A stretch of 40,595 nucleotides of DNA from Bryobacterales bacterium (GTDB taxonomy: Bacteria; Acidobacteriota; Terriglobia; Bryobacterales; Bryobacteraceae): assembly GCA_025350625.1 (NCBI GenBank), contig JANXXL010000212.1, forward strand, positions 1-40,595, given 5' to 3'. Both the position numbers and the translations under genes were made by a program. Numbering within the stretch: the first letter of the stretch is position 1; each line of letters starts with the position of its first letter. Under the pieces are notes generated by a model. It worked only from the letters and a program-made list of their open reading frames with translations. It was not told where the DNA came from and searched no databases. Below, piece by piece: positions 26,120 through 34,840 of this stretch.

Positions 26120-27183
26120 AGATTCTGGTGATTAATGGCGGATCCAGCAGCTTGAAATGCTGGTATGACGATCTCCGCGAAGACGCTCTCGAAGCACCAG
26201 CAGCCGAGCCGTTATGGACCAAGCATATCGACTGGAGCGAAAAGACCGATATCGAGGACACCTTCGCGTCCGTGCTGGGGTCTCTGCCCGGTCCGGTGGA
26301 TATAGTGGGACACCGCATCGTCCACGGTGGACGTTTTCGCGAAAGCGCCATCCTGACACCGGAGGTCCGTACCGCGATTGCAGAGGAAACCGCGATCGCG
26401 CCCGCGCATAATCGCATGGCTCTTAAAGCTGTCGATATGGTGCAACAGCGCTTTGGACCCGACCTGGTGCAGATAGCTGTGTTCGATACTGCTTTCCATT
26501 CCACGCTGCCTCCGGAAGCATACGTTTATCCCGGACCGTATTCGTGGTATGACGCCGGAATCCGCAGATACGGATTCCACGGCATCAGTCACGGCTATGC
26601 CGCTCGCCGCGCGTCGCAACTACTCGGCCGCGACCCCGCCGAGTTGCGGCTGATCACCTGTCACCTGGGCAGCGGCGCGTCGCTCGCTGCGGTCAAAGGC
26701 GGCAGGAGCATCGACACCACCATGGGCTTCACCCCGATCGAGGGCTTGATGATGGGTTCGCGCAGCGGTTCGGTCGACCCCGGAATTCTGGTCCACCTGA
26801 TGCGTCAGCACGGCTACACGGCCGATCAACTCGACGATATTCTGTATCGTCAATCGGGATTGCTGGGCATCTCCGGCATCTCGGCCGACATGCGCGAGAT
26901 CCTGGCGGCGATTGAACGCGGCGATCAGCGCGCGCAACTGGCTTTCGACATCTATCTCCACCGTCTGGTGCGCGAGATAGGATCGATGCTCGCAGTGCTG
27001 GGAGGCGCCGACGCCCTGGTTTTCACCGGCGGCGTGGGCGAGAATTGCGGGCCTTTGCGCGAACGCGTCATCCGGCAATTCGAATTTCTGCCCAACCTCA
27101 AAGTATTCGTGATTCACGCCGAGGAAGAGTGGGAGATCGCGCGCCAAGCTTTGGTTTTAATGCAGACTACTTCGGAACGGTGA
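26116..27183 (+). CDS. ackA: Acetate kinase
   Basis: A 355-residue kinase of the acetokinase family, converting acetyl phosphate and ADP into acetate and ATP. Motifs are [10 protein letters not shown] (NAGSSSLK in most relatives), [18 protein letters not shown] [69 protein letters not shown] and VFTGGVGEN. It is shorter than the usual ~400 residues. ATG 26116 is chosen for its ATGA overlap with xfp; ATG 26107 is 9 bases upstream in frame. Together with xfp it completes the phosphoketolase route to acetate. The 3' end overlaps the Ser/Thr kinase gene by 17 bp on the opposite strand. Confidence 0.95.
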   Translation: MKILVINGGSSSLKCWYDDLREDALEAPAAEPLWTKHIDWSEKTDIEDTFASVLGSLPGPVDIVGHRIVHGGRFRESAILTPEVRTAIAEETAIAPAHNRMALKAVDMVQQRFGPDLVQIAVFDTAFHSTLPPEAYVYPGPYSWYDAGIRRYGFHGISHGYAARRASQLLGRDPAELRLITCHLGSGASLAAVKGGRSIDTTMGFTPIEGLMMGSRSGSVDPGILVHLMRQHGYTADQLDDILYRQSGLLGISGISADMREILAAIERGDQRAQLAFDIYLHRLVREIGSMLAVLGGADALVFTGGVGENCGPLRERVIRQFEFLPNLKVFVIHAEEEWEIARQALVLMQTTSER

Positions 27184-29122
27184 CGATCTGGTCGCCGTCG
27201 ATGTAGCCGATATACTGGGCGCCTTGGGCGGCAGCGAGGTCCTTCGATCCAGGTTTCTGGCCATTTTCAAACGGCCGCTGCGTTACGCCATCGGACTTGC
27301 GAGCCGCCAACGCCCGCACGTTAATGGGATGACCGCCCGCGCCCTCCGCGCGGATCAGCTTGAAGCTTAGCTTGGAGCCGCCGATTCCAAACACTTTTTT
27401 CTTTTGCGCTTCGGAAATCTCGCCCTGCACCGGCGCTCCCTTGGCGATGACGGTTACATTGTTCACCTTGAAATCTTCGCTGGCGATCAAGCGAACCTGC
27501 CGCCCCATGTCGGCGTCGGCGGGAATGTCCTCACCAAGCGTAATGCGGAAGGGCAGAGCGTTCGGCACGGTTACGCTTACGCTTTGCGGAGCGACAGCAG
27601 CCGGCGCGGGTGCGGGAGGCGGCGTTAAAGTCGCCGCGGGATTGGTGGCAATCGGCACGGGAGCCGGAACCGCCGATGGCGCCGGAATAGCCGGAGTATT
27701 CGCCGCAGTGGCCGGCGTGGGCGTATTCTGTTTAGCGTTCTGCGGCGTGTTGGGACGCGACGGCGGCGCTAAAGGAACCCGTTTTGGATTCCGCATCTGT
27801 TCAATAATCAACGGAGAGATGCCACCTTTAGTCAAGCGAATCACTTCAGGCGTCGACAAATCGAAGTTGGTTTTGTCGGCTGCGCGAATCTGATTCAGGA
27901 TCAGGTCGGACGGCACCTTCTCCTTCACCATTTCCAGCACGGTGTCATTGGTGAGCGTTGTATCGGGCGGTGGTGGCGTTATCTCGGGGGCGGGCTCCGG
28001 TGCGGGAGCCGGTGCAGGCGGCTGAGCGGCCACTTGGACGGCGGCCCTTTCCGCGGCGCGTTTCTTCACCATCCACCAAGCTCCGCCGCCTCCTGCTATA
28101 AGAATCACCAGCAGCGCGGCGATACCGATCATGGATTTCGAATTGGATGAGGACTGGCCGGCAGGCGCTCCCACCGCGGAGACCATTGGCGGCGCCGGAG
28201 TGATCGAAGACGTCGGGGCTGGAGCCATCATCCGCGTGGTGTAGAGCGATCCGGAATCCGATTCTCGCTTCAATTCCGATAGCGCCGTCTGGACTTCTTT
28301 CATGCTCTGCCAGCGGTCCTCCGGCATCTTGCGCAAGCAGCGCTGGATCACGGATTCAAGCTGCGGCGGCACGTCCGGCGCGACTTCCGACATGGGCCGC
28401 GCCTGATCGCGCAAGATTGCCGATAGCGTGGAAAGGCTCGATTCGCCCTCGAATGCCCGCACCCCCGTCGCCATCTCATAGAGCACCGCGCCAAACGAAA
28501 ATATGTCCGATCGTATGTCGACTTTCTTGCCTTGCGCCTGCTCGGGCGACATGTAGCTGACGGTCCCCAGAATGGACCCTTCTACCGTCATGGGTGCGAC
28601 GTTCGCCATGGTGCGCGTGCGGTCGTCGCCTGAATCCGGCACCGGTCCCTGGTCAGTGAGTTTGGCGAGACCGAAGTCGAGAACCTTGACCAGTCCGGAA
28701 TCGGTCACCATCGCATTGGCGGGTTTCAGGTCACGATGCACGATGCCTACGGCGTGTGCGGTACTTAAGGCGTCGGCCATTTGGAGCGCGTACTTAATCA
28801 AGAGAGGAACGCGCAGGCCGCCCTTGGGGATCAGGTCATTCAAGGTCTTGCCGTGAACGTATTCCATCACCATGAATTCGGTATCGCCTTCTGAAATGAC
28901 GTCGTGAATGGTGATGATGCTGGGATGATTCAGGCCCGAGGCGGCTTGCGCTTCTTGCAGAAAACGGCGGCGGCGTTCCGGATCGCCGGATTTGGCGCTG
29001 GGCAATACCTTGATGGCTACGGTGCGATTCAACCGGGTGTCGAGGGCTTTATAAATTTCACCCATTCCCCCCGCGCCCAATTTTTCGAGCAATTGATACT
29101 GTTGAATCTGTCGCCCTACCAT
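27167..29122 (-). CDS. Membrane Ser/Thr protein kinase with periplasmic Pro/Ala-rich tail
   Basis: A 651-residue PknB-type kinase. The catalytic domain (about 8-270) has LGAGGMGEIYKA, VAIKVLP, HRDLKPANAM, DFGLAKL and GTVSYMSPEQAQGK, so all key residues are present. A single membrane helix (MIGIAALLVILIAGGGG) near residue 335 separates it from an exterior tail. That tail holds a short helical module (TNDTVLEMVKEKVPSDLILNQI ... LTKGGISPLIIEQM), a low-complexity Pro/Ala linker and a C-terminal beta-rich domain. The helical module is common in acidobacterial proteins as I recall. ATG 29122 has GGAGG 7 nt upstream. The gene is last in a - strand run of stress genes. Confidence 0.92.
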   Translation of the reverse strand: MVGRQIQQYQLLEKLGAGGMGEIYKALDTRLNRTVAIKVLPSAKSGDPERRRRFLQEAQAASGLNHPSIITIHDVISEGDTEFMVMEYVHGKTLNDLIPKGGLRVPLLIKYALQMADALSTAHAVGIVHRDLKPANAMVTDSGLVKVLDFGLAKLTDQGPVPDSGDDRTRTMANVAPMTVEGSILGTVSYMSPEQAQGKKVDIRSDIFSFGAVLYEMATGVRAFEGESSLSTLSAILRDQARPMSEVAPDVPPQLESVIQRCLRKMPEDRWQSMKEVQTALSELKRESDSGSLYTTRMMAPAPTSSITPAPPMVSAVGAPAGQSSSNSKSMIGIAALLVILIAGGGGAWWMVKKRAAERAAVQVAAQPPAPAPAPEPAPEITPPPPDTTLTNDTVLEMVKEKVPSDLILNQIRAADKTNFDLSTPEVIRLTKGGISPLIIEQMRNPKRVPLAPPSRPNTPQNAKQNTPTPATAANTPAIPAPSAVPAPVPIATNPAATLTPPPAPAPAAVAPQSVSVTVPNALPFRITLGEDIPADADMGRQVRLIASEDFKVNNVTVIAKGAPVQGEISEAQKKKVFGIGGSKLSFKLIRAEGAGGHPINVRALAARKSDGVTQRPFENGQKPGSKDLAAAQGAQYIGYIDGDQIVTVPK

Positions 29123-29204
29123 GCCACTGCCTCCGGGAAACTTCCAGTTTGCCACACTTGGCAGTCCTGAGAAAGGGAAGTGGGAAGGGATAAGTACTAG
29201 CCGG

Positions 29205-29684
29205 TCAAAAATCCGGGAGGGTTATTTGCGAGACACGGTCATCGGTGAGTTTGATGGCCCCGCCCACAGTGCGGGCGCCGGGGATATCGCCTTTATAAAT
29301 CAGAGTTTGATAGTCGATGACCGACTCGACCGATGTCGGTGGACCTAGAATTTCCTCGACCTGGGCCCGCGAGAGGCCTTCCCGAATCTGCCCCCAGGCA
29401 AGCGGGTTCAACCACCGCGCCGCCATCGGCCGTACAACGGGCCTGACCCGCTCTTCAACCGCGGACTTGGGGGGATCTGCAACAGTCGAGGTTTGCAGGG
29501 CCTTAACGGTCTTTTCCAGATCGGCGATTCGACGGTCCTGTTCCTTGACCAGGCGCTTGAGGAGTGTGATATCCACCAGTGCTTCGTCCAGCCGCCGGTC
29601 TCTGGTTTGACTAAAGCACTGCGAGGGTGCCAGCCACAGCAATCCAAGCACACTCGCAGTGATGAATCGTGACACGGCGCGCAC
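29205..29684 (-). CDS. Exported coiled-coil protein with BamE/SmpA-like domain
   Basis: A 159-residue protein. A signal peptide (FITASVLGLLWLAPSQCFSQ) is followed by a coiled coil rich in Glu/Lys/Leu heptads (LLKRLVKEQDRRIADLEKTV) and a C-terminal segment with WGQIREGLSRAQVEEILGPPTS, a pattern resembling BamE/SmpA-type folds. Role is unclear; an envelope function is inferred. GTG 29684 starts 5 bp after the DUF3309 stop; upstream codons in the same frame belong to that gene's other frame and are excluded. It has no clear ribosome site, so translation may be coupled to its neighbour. Confidence 0.65.
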   Translation of the reverse strand: MRAVSRFITASVLGLLWLAPSQCFSQTRDRRLDEALVDITLLKRLVKEQDRRIADLEKTVKALQTSTVADPPKSAVEERVRPVVRPMAARWLNPLAWGQIREGLSRAQVEEILGPPTSVESVIDYQTLIYKGDIPGARTVGGAIKLTDDRVSQITLPDF

Positions 29685-29689
29685 TTTTT

Positions 29690-29845
29690 TTAGTGGAACA
29701 TGCCCAGCATGTAAGCGATCAGGAGGATTAACAGAATCGTTCCCAAACCCACGCCGGCGCCGCCGCCCGTACCCCAGCGGGAATGGCCGTAGTAACCAAA
29801 CCCACCGCCAAACAACAATATCAAAATGATCAGCAGTATCAACAT
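29690..29845 (-). CDS. DUF3309-type 51-residue membrane micro-protein
   Basis: A 51-residue protein: MLILLIILILLFGGGFGYYG, a glycine-rich middle (GTGGGAGVGLGT), then a second hydrophobic helix ILLILLIAYMLGMFH. This is the DUF3309 pattern as I know it, often stress-linked. The ATG follows GAGG with about 9-nt spacing. It lies between the CsbD gene and the BamE-like gene on the same strand. Confidence 0.85.
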   Translation of the reverse strand: MLILLIILILLFGGGFGYYGHSRWGTGGGAGVGLGTILLILLIAYMLGMFH

Positions 29846-29897
29846 GATTCAATTCCTCTCTTGGATGTTTCGCGCTGTGGGAAGTGCTGCACAGCAG

Positions 29898-30077
29898 TTA
29901 TTTTTCAAATACCTTCTTGATTTGCCCGACCTTCTTTTGGACCGTGCCCGCGAGCTCTTCGTCCTGACCTTCCGCTTCCAGGTTAGGATTCTTGGTCACT
30001 TGCCCGGCCTTCTCCTTGATTTTTCCTTTGGCTTCGTGAAGTTTTCCTTCGATTTGATCCTTAGTGCTGGTTTTCAT
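29898..30077 (-). CDS. CsbD-family stress protein
   Basis: A 59-residue highly charged protein (MKTSTKDQIEGKLHEAKGKI ... AEGQDEELAGTVQKKVGQIK), with the paired KxxGK/AxGxxxxxxG pattern of CsbD proteins. Members are induced under general stress in many bacteria; the molecular role is unknown. AGGA lies 6 nt before the ATG. It starts 20 bp after the previous stop, so cotranscription is likely. Confidence 0.92.
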   Translation of the reverse strand: MKTSTKDQIEGKLHEAKGKIKEKAGQVTKNPNLEAEGQDEELAGTVQKKVGQIKKVFEK

Positions 30078-30097
30078 GTCTTTCCTTTCGTTTGAGG

Positions 30098-30535
30098 TTA
30101 GTTAGTAGTAAAATCACCCGCCAGATGCTCGATTCCGTCACTGGCGTAATAGCGCGCTGCAATCGGAGATTCCTGTTCGAGCGCGATCCAAGCCTGGTTT
30201 TTGTTGTCCTCGGAAGGACAATGCACGGCCACGAAGGCGGCGCCTTGCTCGGCGAGATGAAGGTCCTGGTCGTGAGACATCTGTTCGGTGGCGAAAAACC
30301 GCGACAGCGTCTGCATCAGAAAGTTCGCGGGGCCGGTTTCTTCCTTCGCCAACTGAATAATCTCACGTCCTTCGACGGCAATCGCTTCGTCTTCCGCAAA
30401 TCCCGCGCGGCGCAACTTAGCCAGCGCCGCCTGCGCGCTCCCTAAACTTCGAAATACGGAAATCAGGTAGTGCTTGGGATAAAAAACCCCCAGTTGCGTG
30501 TCGGATTCCTTAAAAAAACCGCTCAGCAAACTCAT
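30098..30535 (-). CDS. YflT/general-stress-like protein
   Basis: A 145-residue soluble protein. The central FRSLGSAQAALAKLRRAGFAEDEAIAVEG resembles the YflT (general stress protein 17M) domain; this is a resemblance, not a proven match. The second half (LSRFFATEQMSHDQDLHLAEQGAAFVAVHCPSE) is unassigned. ATG 30535 is chosen because the longer frame to 30580 has no relatives. A perfect TTGACC/GGTCAA palindrome lies just upstream. Confidence 0.6.
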   Translation of the reverse strand: MSLLSGFFKESDTQLGVFYPKHYLISVFRSLGSAQAALAKLRRAGFAEDEAIAVEGREIIQLAKEETGPANFLMQTLSRFFATEQMSHDQDLHLAEQGAAFVAVHCPSEDNKNQAWIALEQESPIAARYYASDGIEHLAGDFTTN

Positions 30536-30570
30536 AGGCTCAATGGATATTCCCCGTTTGTGGCGGCCCT

Positions 30571-30588
30571 TTGACCGCATATGGTCAA
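30571..30588. promoter_or_regulatory. Palindrome TTGACC-GCATAT-GGTCAA
   Basis: Perfect 6-bp arms with a 6-bp centre, between the ferritin-like stop (30603) and the YflT-like start (30535). Placement suits an operator for the YflT-like/CsbD/DUF3309 run; the regulator is unknown. Confidence 0.45.
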
Positions 30589-30602
30589 TCGGGCTGCGTG
30601 TT

Positions 30603-31214
30603 TCAGGCCCGCTCGGCTTTCCGCTCTTCTTTGCCGGACTTCTCCGGCCGCAGCTTTTCGCTAATGTTTTCGAGGATGTTCTTCATGTCATCGGCATGCT
30701 CCTCTTCCTTAGCCATAATCTTTTCAATCATCCTGCGAGTGGTGGGATCGTTTTCGCCCAGATAACGGATGATTTCGGTGTAGGACTCGACGGCAATTCG
30801 CTCCGCGACCAGATCCTCCCGAACCATGTCCAGCAAAGTTTTGCCTTCGGCGTATTCGGAATGGCTCCGTGTAGCAAGCCCTTCCGGATTGAAATTCGGC
30901 TCGCCGCCCAATTGTGTGATCCGCTCGGCGACCACGTCGGCGTGCTCCTGCTCTTCTTTGGCATGTTCGAGGAACTCCTCGGCTACGGCCTGCGCATGGA
31001 TACCGGTTGCCATATAGTAATGCCGCTTGTAACGAAGCACGCACACAATTTCGGTGGCGAGAACTTCATTCAGGATGCGGATGACGATGTCTTTGTCAGC
31101 GGTATAGGCGCTGGTAACCGCTCCGTCCTCCATGTGCTGACGGGCGCGTCGCCGAAGCTCCTGAACGTCGGAGACGAACGGGCGATGCTCTTCTTTTACC
31201 GGGGGTTGGCTCAC
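30603..31214 (-). CDS. Bacterioferritin-like di-iron protein
   Basis: A 203-residue ferritin-like protein. Helix A holds LNEVLATEIVCVLRYKRHYY; helix B has EEFLEHAKEEQEHADVV, with an ExxH pair; helix C/D give ERIAVESYTEIIRYLGENDPTT and KIMAKEEEHADDM, the second ExxH. These are the ligands of a di-iron centre used for iron storage or oxidative-stress defence. The C-terminal tail is charged (KSGKEERKAER). GTG 31214 is preferred, with AGGGA about 7 nt upstream; ATG 31244 has no ribosome site. It is the first gene of the stress run and divergent from asmA-like. Confidence 0.88.
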   Translation of the reverse strand: MSQPPVKEEHRPFVSDVQELRRRARQHMEDGAVTSAYTADKDIVIRILNEVLATEIVCVLRYKRHYYMATGIHAQAVAEEFLEHAKEEQEHADVVAERITQLGGEPNFNPEGLATRSHSEYAEGKTLLDMVREDLVAERIAVESYTEIIRYLGENDPTTRRMIEKIMAKEEEHADDMKNILENISEKLRPEKSGKEERKAERA

Positions 31215-31340
31215 TTTTGATCCCTTTCCTTGGCTCTCATCCACACCGGGCAGTCATGCACGAATGGGGCCATCGCGTGAGCGATAACCCGCCCGCTTCG
31301 ATCCTCTCCGGTGTACACTTTGAACATTGGAGGTTTCCAC

Positions 31341-32960
31341 ATGAACCGCGCCCTTCGCTGGTTGGGGATATTGGTGGCTCTCCTCCTGGTCATTGCGCTG
31401 GCACTGCCGTTTTTGATCGACGCCAACCAGTTCCGGCCGCGGCTCGAAGCTGCTCTCACTCAAGCCCTCGGCCGCGAGGTGAAATTAGGCGATCTGAAGC
31501 TTTCCATTATGTCGGGCGGCGTGGCGGCGACCGACCTCTCCATCGCCGACGACCCGTCTTTTAGCAAGACGCCATTTATCCGCGCCAAATCATTGAAGGT
31601 AGGCGTGGAACTCCAGCCTTTGATTTTTTCCAAGAAACTGAATGTGACCGGAATCGAGATCCAGGATCCGGAGATTGCCCTGGTTCAATCCAGCACAGGA
31701 ATATGGAATTTCGCTAGCCTGGGAAGTAAAAGCGACGCCAAAGGACCGGCTTCAAGCCCCGGCTCCATGCAGGATTTGACTGTCAAGCTGGTAAAGATTA
31801 CGAACGGGCGGCTGTCGCTCAAGACCGCCGGCGAGACGCAACTCAAGGTGCTTGAAAAGCTGAACATTGAAGTCGACGACTTTGCTCCGGCCGCCGCCTT
31901 CCCGGTTTCGCTTGCGGCGGATATCCAAGGCGGGGGCGACGTAAAAATGAATGGCAAGGCAGGGCCAATCGATTCGAAGGACGTGTCGGAAACGCCCTTT
32001 GACGTTGCTATCAAGCTCAACAAATTGAACATCGCCAAGGCGGGTTTCGTGCGTCCTTCTACCGGATTCGAGGGGTTGGTTTCGATCGACGGCAATGTCT
32101 CTTCGACCGGTCCCGAACTGCAACTCAAGGGAGCGATCCAGGCCGACCAACTTAAGCTGGCTAAAGGCGGCAAGCCGGCGGCGAAGACCGTTGCCTTCGA
32201 TTTCGTGCTGAACAACGATTTGCGCAAGCGCTCCGGCACGCTGACGCGGGGCGAAGTGCACATCGGGAAGGCGAAGGCGGAGCTGACCGGGACCTACCGG
32301 ATCGAGAACAACGACACCATTCTTCACGCGAAACTGGCCGCACCTGCGATGGAGGTGCAGGAGATCGCTGCGATGCTGCCGGCGCTGGATATCGTATTGC
32401 CTCGAGGGTCGTCGCTTCAAGGCGGCACTGCCGCTGCCAATATCACCGTTAACGGAGCCACCGATAACCTGGTTTCTGACGGCACTCTCGCCTTGCAGAA
32501 GACTCGTCTGGCGGGCTTCGACCTCGGCAGTCAAATGAACACCGTCGCCAGGCTGACTGGCATCGCCGTTAGCCCGAACACGGATTTCGACAATATCAGT
32601 GCCACCGTACATTCCGCTGCGGGCGGGATGCGGGTCGAGAATATATCGGTGATCGCGACGGCCATCGGCGAATTGACCGGGGCAGGAACCGTAAGTCCGG
32701 CCAATGCTCTCGATTTCAAGATGCGCGCGAAGCTGCGCACCGGCGCGCTGATGAACATCGTGAGTCCGACCGGCCAGACTGCAGTGCCCTTTTCAATACA
32801 AGGCACGTCTGCGGAACCACGTTTCGTGCCCGACGTCAAAGGGATGGCGGTAGGAATAGCGACTGGAATAGCAGTGGAGAGACTGAAGCCGCTTACCGAC
32901 ACCGACATCGGTAAGCAGGCTACCGGTATTCTGGATCTGTTCAAGAAGAAAAAACCCTAA
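31341..32960 (+). CDS. AsmA-family protein
   Basis: A 539-residue envelope protein. One N-terminal membrane helix (WLGILVALLLVIALALPFLI) precedes the AsmA signature DANQFRPRLEAALTQALGREVKLGDLKLSI, then a long beta-rich region characteristic of the AsmA/TamB-like group that bridges the envelope and is linked to lipid transport. Later FDNISATVHSAAGGMRV is a typical AsmA C-terminal sequence. GGAGG (31329-31333) lies 7 nt before the ATG. The POT transporter starts 12 bp after this stop. Confidence 0.88.
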   Translation: MNRALRWLGILVALLLVIALALPFLIDANQFRPRLEAALTQALGREVKLGDLKLSIMSGGVAATDLSIADDPSFSKTPFIRAKSLKVGVELQPLIFSKKLNVTGIEIQDPEIALVQSSTGIWNFASLGSKSDAKGPASSPGSMQDLTVKLVKITNGRLSLKTAGETQLKVLEKLNIEVDDFAPAAAFPVSLAADIQGGGDVKMNGKAGPIDSKDVSETPFDVAIKLNKLNIAKAGFVRPSTGFEGLVSIDGNVSSTGPELQLKGAIQADQLKLAKGGKPAAKTVAFDFVLNNDLRKRSGTLTRGEVHIGKAKAELTGTYRIENNDTILHAKLAAPAMEVQEIAAMLPALDIVLPRGSSLQGGTAAANITVNGATDNLVSDGTLALQKTRLAGFDLGSQMNTVARLTGIAVSPNTDFDNISATVHSAAGGMRVENISVIATAIGELTGAGTVSPANALDFKMRAKLRTGALMNIVSPTGQTAVPFSIQGTSAEPRFVPDVKGMAVGIATGIAVERLKPLTDTDIGKQATGILDLFKKKKP

Positions 32961-32972
32961 CTGAGGAGTCTT

Positions 32973-34370
32973 GTGAGCGCCAATATCTCTCAGCCGCCAT
33001 CCGCGTACGATACCATTCGAACCCAGAAAACAATTTTGGGGCATCCCGCGGGTCTGTTCGTATTGTTCTTCACCGAGATGTGGGAGCGGTTCTCCTACTA
33101 CGGCATGCGCGCGCTGCTGGTGCTCTACATGGTGGATTACCTGATCAAGAACGTGCGCGCCGGGACGGTGCACGTGGTCGGGTTCCTGCCGCTGCAGCGG
33201 GGAATCGAGGCGGTGTTCGGTCCGCAGAATATCCAGCCGATGGCATCGCAGATTTATGGCATCTACACCGCGCTGGTTTATCTGACGCCGCTCTTCGGCG
33301 GTATGATCGCCGACCGTTTGCTTGGGCAGCGCAAAACTGTCGTCATCGGCGCAATTCTGATGGCCATTGGCCAGTTCTTTCTCGCAGCCGAATCCATGTT
33401 CCTGGTCGGTCTGTTTTTCCTGATCCTCGGCAATGGCTGTTTCAAGCCTAACCTGGCGACGCAAGTAGGCGGTCTGTATCCGCCGGGCGACCCGCGTCTC
33501 GACCGCGCGTACAGCATCTATTACATGGGCGTGAACCTGGGAGCGTTTTTTGCGCCGCTGGTGTGCGGGACACTGGGCCAGAAATACGGCTGGAAATACG
33601 GCTTTGCGGCAGCCGGCGTCGGTATGGTCTGCGGACTTATTTTCTATTTATGGGGCCAGAAGTTTTTGGCCGAGGATCATCTGACGCGCGGCAAGCAATC
33701 GCACACAGAAAAAGTCCCGCTTACATCCAAAGAATGGAAAGTGATTATAGCCCTGATGGTGCTGGTGGTTGTGAATGCCCTGTTCTGGGCGGTCTATGAG
33801 CAGCAAGGCAACACCCTCCAGCTTTTCGCGGATCGCAATGCGGACTGGCATGTGTTTGGATTCGAGATGCCGTCTACCTGGTTCCAGTCGGTGAACCCGA
33901 TGTTTATTTTCGCGCTAACCCCGCTGCTGATTACATTCTGGGGCAGGCAATCGCGCCGTGGCACGGAGCCCGGCAGCATCACGAAGATGGCGATGGGGTG
34001 TATCCTGCTGGGATTGTCTTTTTTGCCCCTGATCTATATCGCGCACGGCTTGGGGGAAACTCAGCGGATCAGTTTTCTGTGGCTCGTGGGCAGCACTTTT
34101 ATTCTTACTGTCGGCGAGCTGTATCTTTCGCCCATCGGCCAATCGTTGGTAGCGCAAGTGGCGCCGCCCAGTCTCGTGAGTATGCTGATGGGTATGTGGT
34201 TTCTGTCCAACTTCATCGGCAACTATTTCACCGGCTATCTGGGTACGTTCTATGAAAAGATGCCGCACGACGTGTTTTTCGTCATGCTGGGCGGTTTGGC
34301 GCTGGCTGCCGGAGTCGCAATCTTCGCGCTGGGCAAACCATTGCGAAATGCCATGGGGAGGAAAGTATAA
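32973..34370 (+). CDS. POT-family proton-coupled peptide transporter
   Basis: A 465-residue membrane transporter with about 12-14 helices. It has the family motif ExxER in FFTEMWERFSYYGMRALLVLYM, GGMIADRLLGQRKTVVIGAI, FKPNLATQVGGLY and YSIYYMGVNLGAFFAPL. It should import di- or tripeptides with protons. GTG 32973 has GGAG 4 nt upstream. A cupin gene begins directly after the TAA, so the two are likely one transcript. Confidence 0.92.
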   Translation: MSANISQPPSAYDTIRTQKTILGHPAGLFVLFFTEMWERFSYYGMRALLVLYMVDYLIKNVRAGTVHVVGFLPLQRGIEAVFGPQNIQPMASQIYGIYTALVYLTPLFGGMIADRLLGQRKTVVIGAILMAIGQFFLAAESMFLVGLFFLILGNGCFKPNLATQVGGLYPPGDPRLDRAYSIYYMGVNLGAFFAPLVCGTLGQKYGWKYGFAAAGVGMVCGLIFYLWGQKFLAEDHLTRGKQSHTEKVPLTSKEWKVIIALMVLVVVNALFWAVYEQQGNTLQLFADRNADWHVFGFEMPSTWFQSVNPMFIFALTPLLITFWGRQSRRGTEPGSITKMAMGCILLGLSFLPLIYIAHGLGETQRISFLWLVGSTFILTVGELYLSPIGQSLVAQVAPPSLVSMLMGMWFLSNFIGNYFTGYLGTFYEKMPHDVFFVMLGGLALAAGVAIFALGKPLRNAMGRKV

Positions 34371-34826
34371 TTGTCCGATTGGAAAGAACACGGAATCCGA
34401 ATCGTGCGCGCTGGCGAGCTGGACACGAATACTCCGCAGACACCCGGCATGTCACGCGCGGCGGCGATTACGCACGCGCGCACGGGAGCCAGCAAGTTGT
34501 GGGCGGGTACCGTGACGGTGGCGCCGGCGGCTAGAACGGGTGCTCATCATCACGGTGAGATCGAAACGGTGCTCTACATTGTCCGCGGGCGGGCGCGCTT
34601 CCGCTGGGGCGATCGTCTGGAGTACGTCGAAGAAGCCGGGCCGGGCGATTTCATCTACGTGCCTCCGTTTGTGCCGCACCAGGAAATGAACGCGCGTGCG
34701 GATGAGCCGGTGGAGGCAGTAGTAGTGCGAAGCGGACAGGAACCGATTGTCGTCAATCTCGATATCGAGAGTGCTGAGCCTGCCCCTCCGGCGGGCGGAG
34801 ACCCGTTTCATTCAAACGGAGTGTAA
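34371..34826 (+). CDS. Single-domain cupin protein
   Basis: A 151-residue cytoplasmic protein with one cupin barrel. Metal-binding motif 1 is HHHGEIETVLYIVRGRARF, motif 2 is PGDFIYVPPFVPHQE. No enzymatic role can be assigned; small cupins include sugar isomerases, dioxygenases and binding proteins. The TTG start abuts the POT stop codon, with GGGGAGG 9 nt upstream. A secreted cupin-like protein follows 14 bp later. Confidence 0.85.
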   Translation: MSDWKEHGIRIVRAGELDTNTPQTPGMSRAAAITHARTGASKLWAGTVTVAPAARTGAHHHGEIETVLYIVRGRARFRWGDRLEYVEEAGPGDFIYVPPFVPHQEMNARADEPVEAVVVRSGQEPIVVNLDIESAEPAPPAGGDPFHSNGV

Positions 34827-34840
34827 GGGGAACATATAGG

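Noticed and set aside
29685..29852. N-terminal extension of the BamE-like frame up to 29852
   Set aside because: The extension covers the DUF3309 micro-gene in another frame and has no signal peptide at its start.
31752..32612. 286-codon - strand frame opposite the AsmA gene
   Set aside because: AsmA signature and ribosome site are on the + strand; the antisense frame has none.
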